This document shows positions 35,223 to 47,022 of a stretch of 64,000 nt of DNA, in pieces. This DNA comes from Chalciporus piperatus. Lineage: Eukaryota; Basidiomycota; Agaricomycetes; Boletales; Boletaceae. The DNA lies in NCBI GenBank assembly GCA_038093975.1, contig JBBPTG010000003.1, forward strand, positions 620,001-684,000, written 5' to 3'. Numbering within the stretch: position 1 is the first letter of the stretch; every line of letters begins with the position of its first letter. Position numbers and translations under genes: made by a program. Under the pieces are notes generated by a model, which was not told the origin of the DNA, made no database searches, and saw only the letters and a program-made list of their open reading frames with translations.

Positions 35223-37003
35223 ATGGATTCCGATCTCAAGTGCAATCGTCTCAACTGTCGGAAGGCATTGATCGACAAAGCGGTCGTGGTGCGTGGCCAG
35301 AATCGGCGCGATGTTGCAGTTATTCACGATGACACGTTTAAATCGCTCAGACGACATGTAAGTCACCAGGAACCTTGGGAAACGCTCACTCACGCTTTTC
35401 TACGAGGATAGGCTCGCATATATTCTGCGGCAAGTAGTTTGGCGTCAGTCTGAAAACGATTACGTGACCGTCTACAAACAGTGGAATGTGCCAATGAGCT
35501 GTTCAACGTGTCCCGCCTATGTCCAGGTGACAAATTTGTTCCAGCTTGCCTATGATTCCCTGAAACACGCATAGCTTGCGAGACTCTATTTACCGAGCCG
35601 TGAGTAGACGATCTTGTGTGTCTCACACGAGTAACACTGTCCTGACAGGGATGACGTTGTGGTAATGAGCTGAATTTAACACTGACTGTCGTCGTTTGAC
35701 CACAAAAAAAGGTCTGTTCCTTGCACCCAACAAACGACTATAAAACAGTGCGTGGATGTGTTCTACCCTATATCTTCCTGGATCTCCTCTTCAAGTCCGT
35801 TCTTTCAGGACTAAACCCTTCGATCATCATGGAAATTTGCAGTCGGTATGTAATGGTGCCTGCTGTTCCCCATCGCTTGAAGTTCATGGTGAGGAAAGGG
35901 CGCTGTCATTCTGGGAGTATCAAATCCATCAGGAAAAGTGGGTCCCTCCGATGGCTAACCGTATTCTTTACACGTATGTTGGCACCCATTGACACCATAT
36001 AGCTCCTTTCAGCAAGCGGTTACACGGAACCTCAACGAAAAGAACGCGCAGCTGCAGAAACAACTCGAGAATGTTATCAGAGAAGGTACGTTTCGTTCCA
36101 GGCCGTGGGACCAAGTCACGAAGCAGGGATCAACTTCTAGCGAATGCGGAGATCAGCCTTCTTGGAAGCAAAGTTACAGGTAAAGGCAGAACGCGTGAAC
36201 TGCTATGATGACCTGCTTGTCCCGTAAACAGAGTTGGAGAGGGACCTTGAATTGGAACGTCGGAGAATATACGAATTGCAAGACGCATCAAGAGAGAGAG
36301 AGAAAGAGTACCAGAAACTCAAGGTAAACTTCCCCCCGCTTGAAGTGCTTGCCAATTTTATTTAACGAAAACATTCAGGCTCAATTTGATAGAGTGAAAC
36401 GAAAGGCACTTCTCGGGCCTGATGTTCCACACGCAATCCCACATCCCGGTCAAGGATTCGGCCCTTCCCATGGCTCTCTGGACAATCATCCGAGCTTCAC
36501 AGTCAGGGATGCAGATATAGGGGGTGTTGTTAGCAGAATGGAGGCTATCGGGGTATATTCGGGCTAATCGTTTTGATCGTGGTGCGGTGTTTGCTAACTG
36601 TGCACCAGATACAGCGGACGCCTCTCGTTAATCGTGCTACGCATAGAGGTTTTGGAATGCAGCAAGCGGGGCCACGGGTACAAGAACACCAATCCAACGC
36701 AGCCGGTCGGGCCTCCTCTGTTCATCGTCATTCGCTAAACACAAGCGACCGCTCGTTCGTGGCCAAGTCTGTTTCTGATCGATCGGACAGCGCCAACGAA
36801 GTAGAAAATCTACTCCTTCCGAAGTCTGTGAGGGGGAAGCATTCTGGACTACCAGCTGGCACAAGTGGATGGGGAACAAGTTCAACGACTCGATCCCATT
36901 CACTTCAGCAGCGACGTACGTGAACTTTCAGTGATCTAGGCGAGTTTAATTCCGTCTTGCAGCATTCAATACTTCAGCGCAACGCTTCAAACCTGCAAGG
37001 TAG
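35223..37003 (+). CDS. HEI10: Meiotic crossover RING protein HEI10/CCNB1IP1-like
   Basis: HEI10 proteins are RING-type SUMO/ubiquitin ligases that mark crossover sites on the synaptonemal complex. Fifteen exons: 35223-35288, 35351-35357, 35412-35429, 35482-35526, 35575-35599, 35649-35661, 35712-35747, 35796-35845, 35899-35937, 36003-36085, 36141-36179, 36232-36323, 36379-36552, 36609-36915, 36963-37003; 344 residues. The RING appears only after splicing: LKCNRLNCRKAL, VVTTCSHIFCVECANE, LCPACETLF. Diagnostic family stretches follow: YKTSVLSGLNPSIIMEICSR and ALSFWEYQIHQEK. The middle is a coiled coil (ELERDLELERRRIYELQD), and the C-terminus RPFNTSAQRFKPAR fits the family. Intron 35430-35481 has a GC donor. 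Exons of 7, 18 and 13 nt split the RING. No long ORF marks the gene. Confidence 0.92.
35351..35357 (+). other. 7-nt micro-exon of HEI10
   Basis: Bases acgacat lie between ...cgctcag and gtaagtc. They supply Thr-Thr and the first base of the RING cysteine in TTCSHIFC. Skipping it destroys the frame and the RING. Confidence 0.9.
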
Positions 37004-37246
37004 CTAACCAATCGCATCCCTCTCGCGGCACTCGACCATCCGAACATAACGACGGGATCCAGGATTCTGCATGTATTACATAAATTAGACCTGTAAACCA
37101 AGCGATGACGCATCACAGCGATAATATGCAAATGTATGGCGTAGTGGAAACTGCAACTTCAAAGCTCGTTCTAAGATAGTGTACGATGGTATCAAAAGCA
37201 ATTTGAGTAAGGAGAAAAACAAAAGAAGGTATCAAATATAATAAAA

Positions 37247-40200
37247 TCATTCATATCGAAGGGTACCACTCTTCTCGTCCTCGAGGTATTGGCCTATTGC
37301 AAGGATGTCCTGTCCGGCGTGGCGTAGGTATATAGCGAGAACCTTCCTATCTGCCTTGGGCAGAAGAGCAGCGAGTTTATCAACCTGTCGGTTGAATTCG
37401 GCGTCTGACGTGCCATTGAGAAGTTGCTGCTGCACAGTCCCGCGACCGTCAAAAAGAGAAGGTCTGCAGGTCATCGTGCTCGAGCGTTGATGACTCGCTC
37501 CATTCATGGAGTTCTGAGAGGTAATGATAATTGTTTGCGATCTTTGCATGCGATTGGGAGGTGCTCGAGGACCACCGGGGATGTTAGGTGCGACAGGTGG
37601 CAGGTTGAGTGGACGAGGGCTAGTGAGCTCGTTTACATTTCTGGGAGGGCTCTTGGATAACGTCCTCGCAAGAGATGGAGGTGTAAGTGGGTGGTCTTTG
37701 AGGCTAGTCTTACGCCCAAGGGAAGCGAAGAAGCCACCAGGAGATTTCGCAGATGAAGAGGGCGAAGCAACTGAACGAGAAGACGAGGACGAGGAAGTTG
37801 CAATCATCGTAGATGCTCGCGAAGGACCGCTGCGGGGAGCTGCTGCTAGCGCAGGATATGGAAGAGGGGGAGGTGCATTGGGTGGGCTGGCGTCTCCAGC
37901 GGTCCGCGCTGAGAGGTCCGTTGCGGAGTAGGCGTCAGCTCTTCTAGGGAATGTGACCCCAGAGTCAGTAGATGACTGTGAGACATGACGTGGTGAAATG
38001 GATGGGGAAGAAGTGGATGGGACACGGGGTCCTCCTGATGGATTCACAGAGGGGCGTTTCGTCGATGAGTGAGGATGCAGCGCTATGAGGTGAAGCTCAT
38101 CAGCGGGTTGTCTCCGACGTTACCACGATTCAACTTACCCTTGTACCTGGTCTCTGCGATCCAATCGCCCAAACCGCAGTCATAGTTATATAATTCATTA
38201 ATTTTATGAGCGTAACCTATCGATCTCTCCAGAGATGTCCGTTTCACTGTAATATCTGCGAAGTACATCGCAGGTGGATTGATTGATTTTGTCCTCCGCA
38301 CGGGCGGTTTTGGCCGCGGTACTGAATGAGCGACTGAAGGTGATGGTGTCCCAGATGAGCGTTTGCTCCCTGCGGACAGGCGATTAAGAGACATCAATGA
38401 TGGCGTGCGGGGGAGAGTAGAAAACCGCTTGATATTGATGGCGCCCTTGGATAACTTCGTGTCCAAGTGTGGAATATCATTCTTCGACGGAACAGGAGGC
38501 ACATTCTCTTCCGAGAGGGTGATCGTTTTGTCAGGATCTACCCGCTCCACGCTCTCTTCAGAACGAGGAGGAGAGCTGACAGGGGCTGCATGTGGTCGTT
38601 CTGGACTAGTTGTAGGACTGAAGCTCAAGCGGCGGTCCTCAGTACGACGAATCTCAAGCCTCTTGCCACGGCTTTGCCCTTCGTTACCGCGGGGAGGTTC
38701 AACAATGGTTGGTGGTGGTACGTCACTGGAGCTCATGATTCCCATATCGTCAATTGCAAGACCTATGGAAGCCACTAGGTCATCCATCGAGTCAAGGGGC
38801 GGTAATGTGGTCGCGACATCTTCGAACGAAGGAGTCGATGTCTCTGAATTTACTGTGCCCAACCTTGACGGAGGGAACGCGCCCTCGCGAACGTGATGAG
38901 GTTTGGTATCTGAGCTGCTGCTTTCACGGGAGCTATTTGGAAAGATTGCTCAGGCCCAGCTTAAGGAAAGAGAGAACCCATACCTCAAAGAAAGCTGCCT
39001 CTCTTTGGAAGAAGCGATAGTAGCAGGTGCGATGATAGACAACTGTTGTGGACTTGAGGATACAGTTGAGGCTATGCCTTGTTTCTCCGTCGATGGCACT
39101 GAAGGTTTAGCCTTCAGAGCAGCAACGACGTGGGGCGGCAGTTGCAGTGCCTCTTTCATGGCATCTAGTTCCCCTTTCTTGCGGATAGGCGAGTGCCTGG
39201 GCGGACGTGGTGGAGGTGGTGTCTTAGGATCGATGCTAAAGACGGCCTGAGGGGGTGGCGGGAGTGGACCGGCGGTGGCATGGAGGCCGGGCTGGTAAAA
39301 CAAGTATGGAGAAGATGATATAGCCGGGGAAGTGAGTGCGGTTGAAGGGGTGAGAGGACTTGAAAGATTAGTGCGGGGAGACATGGTATCTTGTGTGCTA
39401 GAGGAAGGACTTGAGTATGCGGGACTAGGTGATGGCGATTCAGGGAAGAGGTTGATGACAACTGGGCCAGCAACGCGATCACTTATACCCTTTGTCTCGC
39501 CTATGTTTGGTGTTCGCACAGGAGTGGAGACTTCCATGAGCTCTGTGATCGGACTAACTCCGGGAGAAAGCGCGTCTTTCCGCTGACGTCCACGATTGGT
39601 CGAACAGGAGTCGGACATCTCAGAAACGCCAGGAGACGGTGACCTCGACTGCGGTATCTGAAATAATGGTGGCTTGAGTGACTCTGTAGTAGGCGAAGCT
39701 TTCGAATGTTGCTGTGAAACCGATGCAGGCCCAGGGAGGTTGGCCGTACCAATGATGGCGACTTCACGCGAAGACTTACGGGGTACGTGACCTCTCCCGT
39801 TAGAGAGAGCTCTAGTGGCGTCCGAGGATGATCGTGAGTGGCTGCTGGGCACAGGAGGACCAGCGGAAATAGATGGTCGTAGCTTGGGCACAGGAGCAGC
39901 CTTGGGGGGTGTCAAAGCTGTATAACTTTGCAGAGACGCGTCTGGCGGTGCAACCAATGCCAACCCCCCCAAACGGACGTCATGGCCTCTCCGGGGGTGA
40001 AAGCTACTCTGTGGAGCACCTCCGCGTTCAGCGCTTTGCTCTGCCCGATCCTGGGCTGATGGTCGAGAAGTATCCATTTCCACGATCGCAAGGCGCCTTC
40101 TGTCTGTGCCTCCCTGTGAAGGAATGCTCGTCCGGCGAAGAGCACCGATTGTGGATGAACTTGCGGAAGGCGATGCAGCACGTGGTTGGAGAGGGTGTGA

Positions 40201-40551
40201 GTTCGTGCGCGTGGACTCGGGGTAATCGGAAGTGGGAGACGATGACGTGGACGCGGACGTGGTGGAGAATGAGCGGGGACTTGGCTCTGGTCCAGACCAG
40301 TCGCTGTGACCGAGACCATTTTGTTGGGATGGACTTGGGCTTACATCCCGGCCAGCGTCGGCAGAGTGATAGTACGACAAGATGACATCTGTTTCTTGTC
40401 TCACTGGGTTGGGACGCCTAGTGGGACGGTCATCTAGCATTCCGGTCAGTGGTCGTACGAGATCGAGAACTTGACCCGCACCTAGTGTCGGAGAGGCAGG
40501 ACTCTCACGGCGGGGAACATCATTGCCTTCGGTTCCGACACCTGCGCGCAT
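37247..40551 (-). CDS. Large disordered Ser/Pro-rich protein with short C-terminal helical module, unknown
   Basis: Exons 38984-40551, 38139-38932 and 37247-38082 encode 1065 residues. Two introns (38933-38983 and 38083-38138) were placed from exact phase continuity between three long open frames. Most of the chain is Ser/Pro/Thr-rich with many SP/TP sites and PPxP stretches (PPPPRPPRHSPIRKKG). A more ordered stretch, SIGYAHKINELYNYDCGLGDWIAETRYK, lies near residue 770. The last 55 residues are helical and CUE-like in look (FNRQVDKLAALLPKADRKVL, YLRHAGQDILAIGQYLEDE). I do not recognise a named family; it is likely conserved in mushrooms. The start ATG at 40551 is the first in frame after an in-frame TTG. 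Confidence 0.7.
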
Positions 40552-40960
40552 TGTGGTGATCGAGGGGAGTGAAAGTGTGATTAGACTTCTACACAACGGA
40601 AAATGGAGACATGGATTGCGGTGAACAGCTCTGTTGAGGATGGCCCTGAGACAGCAACCTACTCTTGACAGCCTCGGTGGTCACGTTTGGCATTGACGCC
40701 AGTGATGGACATCATACTCAGTGACAACAAGCACCGCCCATGACATCGCTGGGTTGAATACCTCTTTTTCTGGCTATGAATACACTAGATCACTAAGACT
40801 ACCATAGCGTTGGCAATCACGGCCAGCATCACGGCCTCCTCACTGCCTTCACTGCCGCGGCTGTGCAAGTCAGGGCCAAGTTCATAGCCACACCATTGAA
40901 GCTGTAAAAATCATGGCTGCATGGTTGTGGCAGTGGTAAGGTCCTGAAGTGATCATGATA
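40552..40960. other. Intergenic region upstream of the large disordered gene
   Basis: Holds that gene's promoter and the URA4 3' end. Nothing else recognised. Confidence 0.5.
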
Positions 40961-42211
40961 CTACGTCAGTGTGTGGGAGGCAGCAGGCCTTCGGAAGATA
41001 CTGACATCATTGATCTGCCAGCCGAGTTCCTTTCCCGCCCAGAAAGGCCTCACGGTTTCATCACCGAAAGACCAGGTATCGTCAACCCGATAACTTTTTA
41101 CCTTTTCCAGCACAACCTTCCGCGCATTAGCGCCAGCCGGGCGTCCATAGAATGCTCGTCCAAAATCGCTAACAAATGACTGAAGCTTGTCCAATGCACC
41201 AAACGACTCCAGCATGTGTGCGACAAACGGCAACAAGATTGGCGAGGTATACACTCCTGCGGCACAGGGGTGGGTAGGTGTTGCCACGGATTTGGAACGT
41301 GCAGAGTGTGGTGCTGAATCCGATCCCAAGAAAAATCTTGGGTGACCTGAGAGTTGCGATGAACTGTCGCTGTTCTGGACTGAATACAAAGTGGGACCCA
41401 CCCTCCAATATGACATCGCGCAAGGCTTGTCGATCGCTGGGGTACTTTGCGACGGGTTTGCAATAATTCCAAGACTGACCTGCCCAATCATCGACTGTCA
41501 TGGCAAGGTGATGTGCCGTGATGCTGCATGCAACCGTATCACCCAGGGACTTGACGGCCTCGACTGCCGCCCGTGTGGTCGCGTGCTCAAGTACGATGCG
41601 TAATTTTGGGAAGGCTTGATGGAGCTTCTTCAGGTGAGGTAGGAACTTCTCTTCCGCATTCAGCACGCAGGTGTTCTGTATTTACTTCTTCAATGATGGG
41701 CGTGACGACAAGGGTTGGCCACTTGCTTACTGAGGTAGGATCAGATGGAATTTCTCCGTGAAGGTTCAAGACAAGATCGCACTTCTCCATCTCCTCGAAG
41801 GCAGGGTAGTAGACCTCGTATGATTCGATTCCGCCATCCGAATTGGTGGTGACACCCCTGGGGTATGACTTGACGCCAACGATGCCTGCTTCTTTTGCCT
41901 TTCTGACCTCCTCGGGGGTGAGATCGGGCGAGAGATAGAGGGTCATCAGGTAGTCAACATTTCCGTCGATTGCTTGCAGGCTTTTTTTGTACTCTACTGC
42001 CTGCTCTGTTTTCGTGATCGGGGGAGTGAGATTCGGCTAGATCTAAACTGAAGTCGGGTAAGGTGATCTCTGGGAGATCGCTCACCATAACATAGGCCAA
42101 GTCGAATCCGCCTTGACGGACATATGGTGTGACTAGCTTAGACAGTTCGCCCTGTCTGAGATGGACATGAAAATCTGCGGGGGACTCGACGGTCAGTGAT
42201 TCGATCGACAT
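40961..42211 (-). CDS. URA4: Dihydroorotase (pyrimidine synthesis) with a one-base frameshift
   Basis: Cyclises N-carbamoyl-aspartate to dihydroorotate, the third step of pyrimidine synthesis. Exons: 42086-42211, 41731-42036, 40961-41675. Metal ligands are visible in ADFHVHLRQG; the carboxylated lysine is in VGVKSYPRGVTT. LNLHGE, VLEHATT and SITAHHLAMT follow. The catalytic GSDSAPHSARSK is in a different frame from the preceding RSPKIFLG. The exon sum is 3n+1, and a one-base excess sits in the GGG or TTTTT run at 41325-41335. No intron of acceptable length resolves it. Downstream the frame stays open for 120 residues with normal family sequence (CAAGVYTSPILLPFVA, FGRAFYG). A sequencing indel is the simplest explanation; a true null allele would give uracil auxotrophy. 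Confidence 0.9.
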
Positions 42212-42424
42212 GGTACTATGGTAGTTAATACCAATGGTACAATTGGTACTAACCATTGATAGTTCACGAGTAAAGTACGACCACGTGACCTACGTGCTCG
42301 ACGCGTTCGGTTTTCAACATTGCTGCTCCCCGAAAGGCTGCTCATTCCACACCCGCGACGACCATCTAACGAGTCGCTCAGTTCGTAACAGAAAACATAT
42401 TACTCTCTTGTAAACCTATTGCTA
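42212..42424. promoter_or_regulatory. 213-bp bidirectional promoter between URA4 and kinesin-8
   Basis: Start codons diverge. Near the URA4 end, TGGTAC occurs at 42211-42216, 42235-42240 and 42244-42249, and a palindrome TGGTA-gttaa-TACCA spans 42219-42233. Confidence 0.5.
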
Positions 42425-45400
42425 ATGGTTGCGGCTGGATCTATCACCGTCGCAGGTATGCCTTTGTAGCTCATCCCAAAACCGAACGACCCTCTGACAC
42501 CAACCAGTCCGCGCGCGACCTCCAACCGCATGGGAGACAGCACGCCTACCAGAACCATGCTATGACACCACTATCCGCGGCGACGGTACCCTCGCAGCAC
42601 CACTTAACCCTGTAACGGCAGCAGCACCCCTCCGCGAGATCATCCAAATAGTGGACGATCGCATACTTACCTTCGATCCTGATGAGAAAGACAAGGCCCG
42701 CGCGTTTGTCGAGCGGGGTTTTATGCCTCCCGGGACAAAACGGTACAAGGACAAGAGATTCATGTTTGATAAGATCTTCGATGGCAGCGCACGACAGGAG
42801 GAGGTGTACGCGGCCACCACGAAGCCATTACTCAATCGCCTGCTAGATGGCTACAATGCTACCGTGTTTGCGTATGGCGTACGCTTTCTTGAATTACTAC
42901 AATGCGCGCATTCTGACTGATGACATTGTAGGCAACAGGTTGCGGAAAGACCCACACCATCAGTGGGACCGAGGCAGATCCTGGCATTATCTACCTTACC
43001 ATGGCCGATCTCTTCCAACGCATAGAGGATCGTAGGGATGAGTGGACCTCCGAGGTAGTCGTCACCTTCCTTGAGATCTATAATGAAGAGATTCGCGACC
43101 TCCTTGCCGAAGCCGGTTCTCCAGCCCCACGAGGTGGTCTCCAGATTCGCGAAGACAAGTCCGTCAAAGTTGTCGGTCTTGTCGAACTGCGCCCCAATAG
43201 CGCAGAAGAAGTCAAGCAAATCGTGCTTCTAGGCAACTCGCGCCGAACACAATCACCTACTCATGCAAACGAAACTTCATCTCGTTCGCACGCCGTTCTC
43301 CAAGTACATGTCACACTTTCACCACGTACTGCCTCATTGACTGAGCAGCGTACAATGGGAACACTCTCCATCATTGACTTGGCTGGTAGCGAGCGAGCCG
43401 CCGCCACATCTAACATGGGCCAGCGCATGGTCGAGGGTGCTAACATCAATAAATCCCTACTTGCTCTGGGCAACTGTATCAACGCGCTCTGCGAAAGCGG
43501 CGGCGGCGTCCGACACGTCCCCTACCGTAACAGCAAGCTTACCCGTCTCCTCAAGTTCTCTTTAGGCGGCAATTGCAAGACTGTCATGGTCGTCTGCGTA
43601 GCACCTACCTCACAACATTTCGACGATACCCACAACACCCTCCTCTATGCCGAACGCGCTACAAAGATCAAGACGAAAGTGGTCACGCGCAACGTTGTCA
43701 ACGTTGACCGACATGTCGGTCAATACGTCGAAGCCATTAACCGCCTCAATACCGAGGTTGCTGAACTCAAGGCCAAGCTTGCCGGTAAACTCAGTGCCGA
43801 AAATGACCTTGTCAGGCGCAGGAAAGCAGAAGCCAATACTGAAGTTGAACGTGCGAAGCAGGACATGCAAGCAAGGATGGAACAGACCCAAGCATCGATC
43901 GTGGACGGCGCATCTTGTGCCGGGAAATTATCTGCTGCAGAAATCAAGCTCCAGACTATCCGTTCGCGTTTGGCTCAGATTGACGCATCTATGGCCGGTT
44001 GCTCCTCCTCTCCCCCCTCCATCTCCCCCGATCTCGAAGCTGAACGAGCCCTCCTGCAAGCTCTCGCAGGTCCGGAAGAGCAGGCAATCAAATCGAACTC
44101 TCCGCTGAACGCACGCTTAACCCGTTCTCAAAACTCGCGCAACATGCTCGAAGCCACTCTCCGCGCAGTTAGTGAACGCCGCTCTGACAAGCTTGAAGAG
44201 GTCTGCATCGACAATGTCAAGGCAGATGCGAAGTGGCGCAAGGCCGAAATAGACCGTATCCGGGCGGAAGCAGAAAAGGGCTCCTTCAAGGACTCCTTCC
44301 AATCACAAGCCGAGATGGTTGTCAGCCTTCTTGGAATGGTTGGACGTTGCACCGTCGTCCTTGGAGAAGCCTCGCGCGTTCTTAAAACGGCATTGGAAGA
44401 GGGGAGAGATGGGATGGAAGGAGCTGTTAAATCCATCGCGGCATCGCTGAGAGCTGCGGCGGAACGAAACGACGACACGTTTGCTACTCTACTTGGACAG
44501 ACTACAGCTTCGTATGCTGCTCAGGGTAGCAGTCTTTCCGTCGATGGCTTCGCGCACAACTCGATTCTCCATCAATTTACTCGGGCACCCTCGGGGTCGA
44601 GCTTGAAACCAGCTGTCAAGTCTTCGAGACAATCATCGTATAACAGCACAGCATCTCCACGAAGAGCCTTCAAGTCGCCGCGCAAGTCACTACATTCCAG
44701 CGTCGGCCAGCCGTATCGTCGCGTGTCTGACAAGGAGAAGAAAGTCGTCCAATGGAAGGACGAAGCAGGGCAAGGGGACCTGGATGATGCGGGGCAAAGA
44801 GAGAACCCTCAAATCACCGTCACTTCGAGCGACAGCACCGAGAGTATCGGTCGGTCTCATTCAGTCGCAGGCTCCGAAAGCGAGTGGGAAGACGAGCGAA
44901 CTGAGGACAGTGTCAACCTGAGCTTCGCTGCGCTTCCTACCCGGGATGCGATGTTCTCCAGCTCGTCAAGGATGTCGTCAAGTCTGCGCAACAGCACTAG
45001 CATGCGCCCGAGGCCTAGTCGACTTGACGCTGGTTTCCTCAAAGGCAAAGGCCCGACATCACTTGGGTCTCTACAGGAGGCGGAGGAGAACGGCTCGCCA
45101 GTAAAGCGGGCACCACCGCTCTCTGACCGCAGCATGAACTATTCCTCGGGGAATGACGATGACATTGGCGTCCTACACATTCCAAAGAAGGGTGATCACT
45201 TTGGTAGTCCTTCGCGTCGCCTTCCCGCCTCTACTCCCCGGTCGAGTGGATCTTCGGTCAAGGGTGCGCGCAGGCGTTCAAACGTCGGTCCAATACGTTT
45301 CGAGAAGACGCGTCGAAGGTCGAGCATGATCCCACAGCCTCTTGCGGACGATGCCTCTGAGACCAGTTGCCCACGACGCGTAGAGACCGTTGGGCGATCA

Positions 45401-45574
45401 CCGGCAAAGCGGCCCAAGCGACTCTCCTTGCTGGGGAATGCGTCGAAGTCCTTGAGGGTCAAGGGTCCAAACGCGCTGTCAAGCATGGCTGCATTGGTTG
45501 TTCCGGGAGGAGATCCGAACACCAGTGTCGACTTGAGCATCAGACTCGGACAATCGAAGCCATTATGGCGATGA
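42425..45574 (+). CDS. KIP3: Kinesin-8 motor (Kip3/Klp5/KIF18 type)
   Basis: Plus-end-directed motor that limits microtubule length in spindle and cytoplasm. Exons 42425-42455, 42508-42878, 42932-45574; 1014 residues. The N-terminal motor domain starts SITVAVRARPPTAWE. The P loop is formed across intron 2 (FAYGATGCGKTHTISG). Switch I is NETSSRSHAVL and switch II is LSIIDLAGSERAA. Kinesin-8 signatures are GANINKSLLALGNCINALC, and NTLLYAERATKIKTKVVTRN with a neck leading to VGQYVEAINRLNTEVAELKAKL. A coiled coil and a basic Ser-rich tail (SPRRAFKSPRKSLHSS, KTRRRSSM) follow; the latter likely binds microtubules or carries NLS activity. A long loop 2 insert (PGTKRYKDKRFMF region) is typical for the class. 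The first exon encodes only ten residues. Confidence 0.93.
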
Positions 45575-45922
45575 ATAGTTCGCGACGGTACACCTGTTTC
45601 ACTACTATTCAAGAGCAGAGCTCTTGTGATGTACTTTTCTACTTTGTATCTTTTCTTACCATACATTTCCACACCTTCGTCCATGTTAATTGTCCTTGTT
45701 ATACCCTCATGCCTAGTATCACTTCCATCAATATATGGAGCGCACGATCGGTAGTCTCACGCACTTTCTATCTACATGCTATCCAGTAATTGTTGTAGTA
45801 AATCTATGGTTGCCGCGCATGTTTTTATGTATCATCGCAATGAGGTTGCACTCATTCTTCGATTCGGTTCACTTGTTCCATGTGCAAGGTGTGAATTAAG
45901 AAGGTCCCAGAGTATACACAGG
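45575..45922. other. Intergenic region (convergent 3' ends)
   Basis: Between the kinesin-8 stop and the p24 stop. AT-rich, presumably 3' UTRs; no gene recognised. Confidence 0.55.
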
Positions 45923-46798
45923 TCAAATAATGCGTTTCACCTCGAAGAACGACTGGTATATGCTTTAATCGCAAGAACACTGGGAACGTTTGGTTAAATC
46001 TCACCTTTAAATAATATACCTGCCATGCAACGACTGAAAAGAGGACTGCAGCTTGAAGGATTGACCACCACTTGACACGGGCGTTCGTGGATTCAGCCGT
46101 ATCACGGTGTGTTTTCTCGCGAACAACAATGTACTCCTGTTCATCCTTGACCGCCAGAAGCCCAATGGCTAGCGAGCGAATTTCACGCTCCACGGGGGCA
46201 ACAATATCCTCTGAACTGGCAGTAAGTCAACGAGTGTCGCGCGGTAGAGGGTCGACTAACCATCCTCTGGGATGTAAATGATACCGTGAACATTGAAGCT
46301 AGGTGAATCCGTCAGAAATGATCTACGGTAGACGGCCAATTCATGAAGATGCATACCTGACTTCCTTGTCCGCCATCGTACTCATTTGGTTGGAGAAGCA
46401 ATATTCGTATTGCCCGTCCTTCTCTGCCGTTATCGAGACTTGTCCAGTGCTGTGTCTGACACGCTTGTTCAGCGACGTTCCTTCTGGGTCTGTGAGCTAC
46501 ATGGGGATGAGGATGAGAAGTGCACGTTTGTGTCATAAAGTCCGTACCCAGAAGTCGATGTCTAGGTGACCACCCTGTCCTACTTGATACGTGACGGTCA
46601 TCTGCATACGCGAGTGAGAATAAGCACACGCTGTGAGCTGACAGGTGTTACCTGGTCATGTTCGTGAAGGTCTTCAAAGAAACATTCCTTGGTGGATGCC
46701 GGTATGAGAATCTTGTGAGCAGAGGCGAGAACGGGAAGGAGAACGAGAAGCGAGCAGCAGAGAAGCGCAAAGCGGGATGGCCGTTGACTCCAGGACAT
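45923..46798 (-). CDS. EMP24: p24/emp24 family cargo receptor (TMED2-like)
   Basis: p24 proteins cycle between ER and Golgi in COPII/COPI vesicles and sort GPI-anchored cargo. Six minus-strand exons: 46652-46798, 46548-46601, 46357-46496, 46261-46298, 46005-46210, 45923-45952; 204 residues. A signal peptide ends near ASAHKILIPASTKECFFED. The GOLD domain contains MTVTYQVGQGGHLDIDFW and GQYEYCFSNQMS, with the conserved cysteine pair. A coiled coil precedes the membrane anchor WWSILQAAVLFSVVAWQVYY. The short cytosolic tail LKSFFEVKRII has the FF and KR sorting signals. That tail is made by a tiny last exon after intron 45953-46004. Subfamily beta (Emp24/TMED2) is inferred from the tail. Confidence 0.9.
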
Positions 46799-47022
46799 CG
46801 ATGAATGTATCGAGCGTGTCTAGTCTGTTGTAGAAAGTCAAAGTTATGCGTGCAAGCGAGTCGAGGGCAACACATTCTCTTTTCGGCAACCAAGAGGACC
46901 CCGGACACGAGCGACGATTATTTCCTAAATCAAAATTGGCGATCACTAAAAAGCCATCTTTGATCTTATTCCTCCTCGTCCGCTAACAAACCTCCGCAAC
47001 TACAACCCTCCACTTGTTCACA
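46799..47022. promoter_or_regulatory. 224-bp bidirectional promoter between p24 and RanBP1
   Basis: Divergent start codons 224 bp apart. No distinct TATA box. The segment just upstream of the RanBP1 ATG is pyrimidine-rich. Confidence 0.45.

Noticed and set aside
41305..41340. 33-bp intron explaining the URA4 frameshift
   Set aside because: Too short for a fungal intron, and it would delete the catalytic SDSAPH region.
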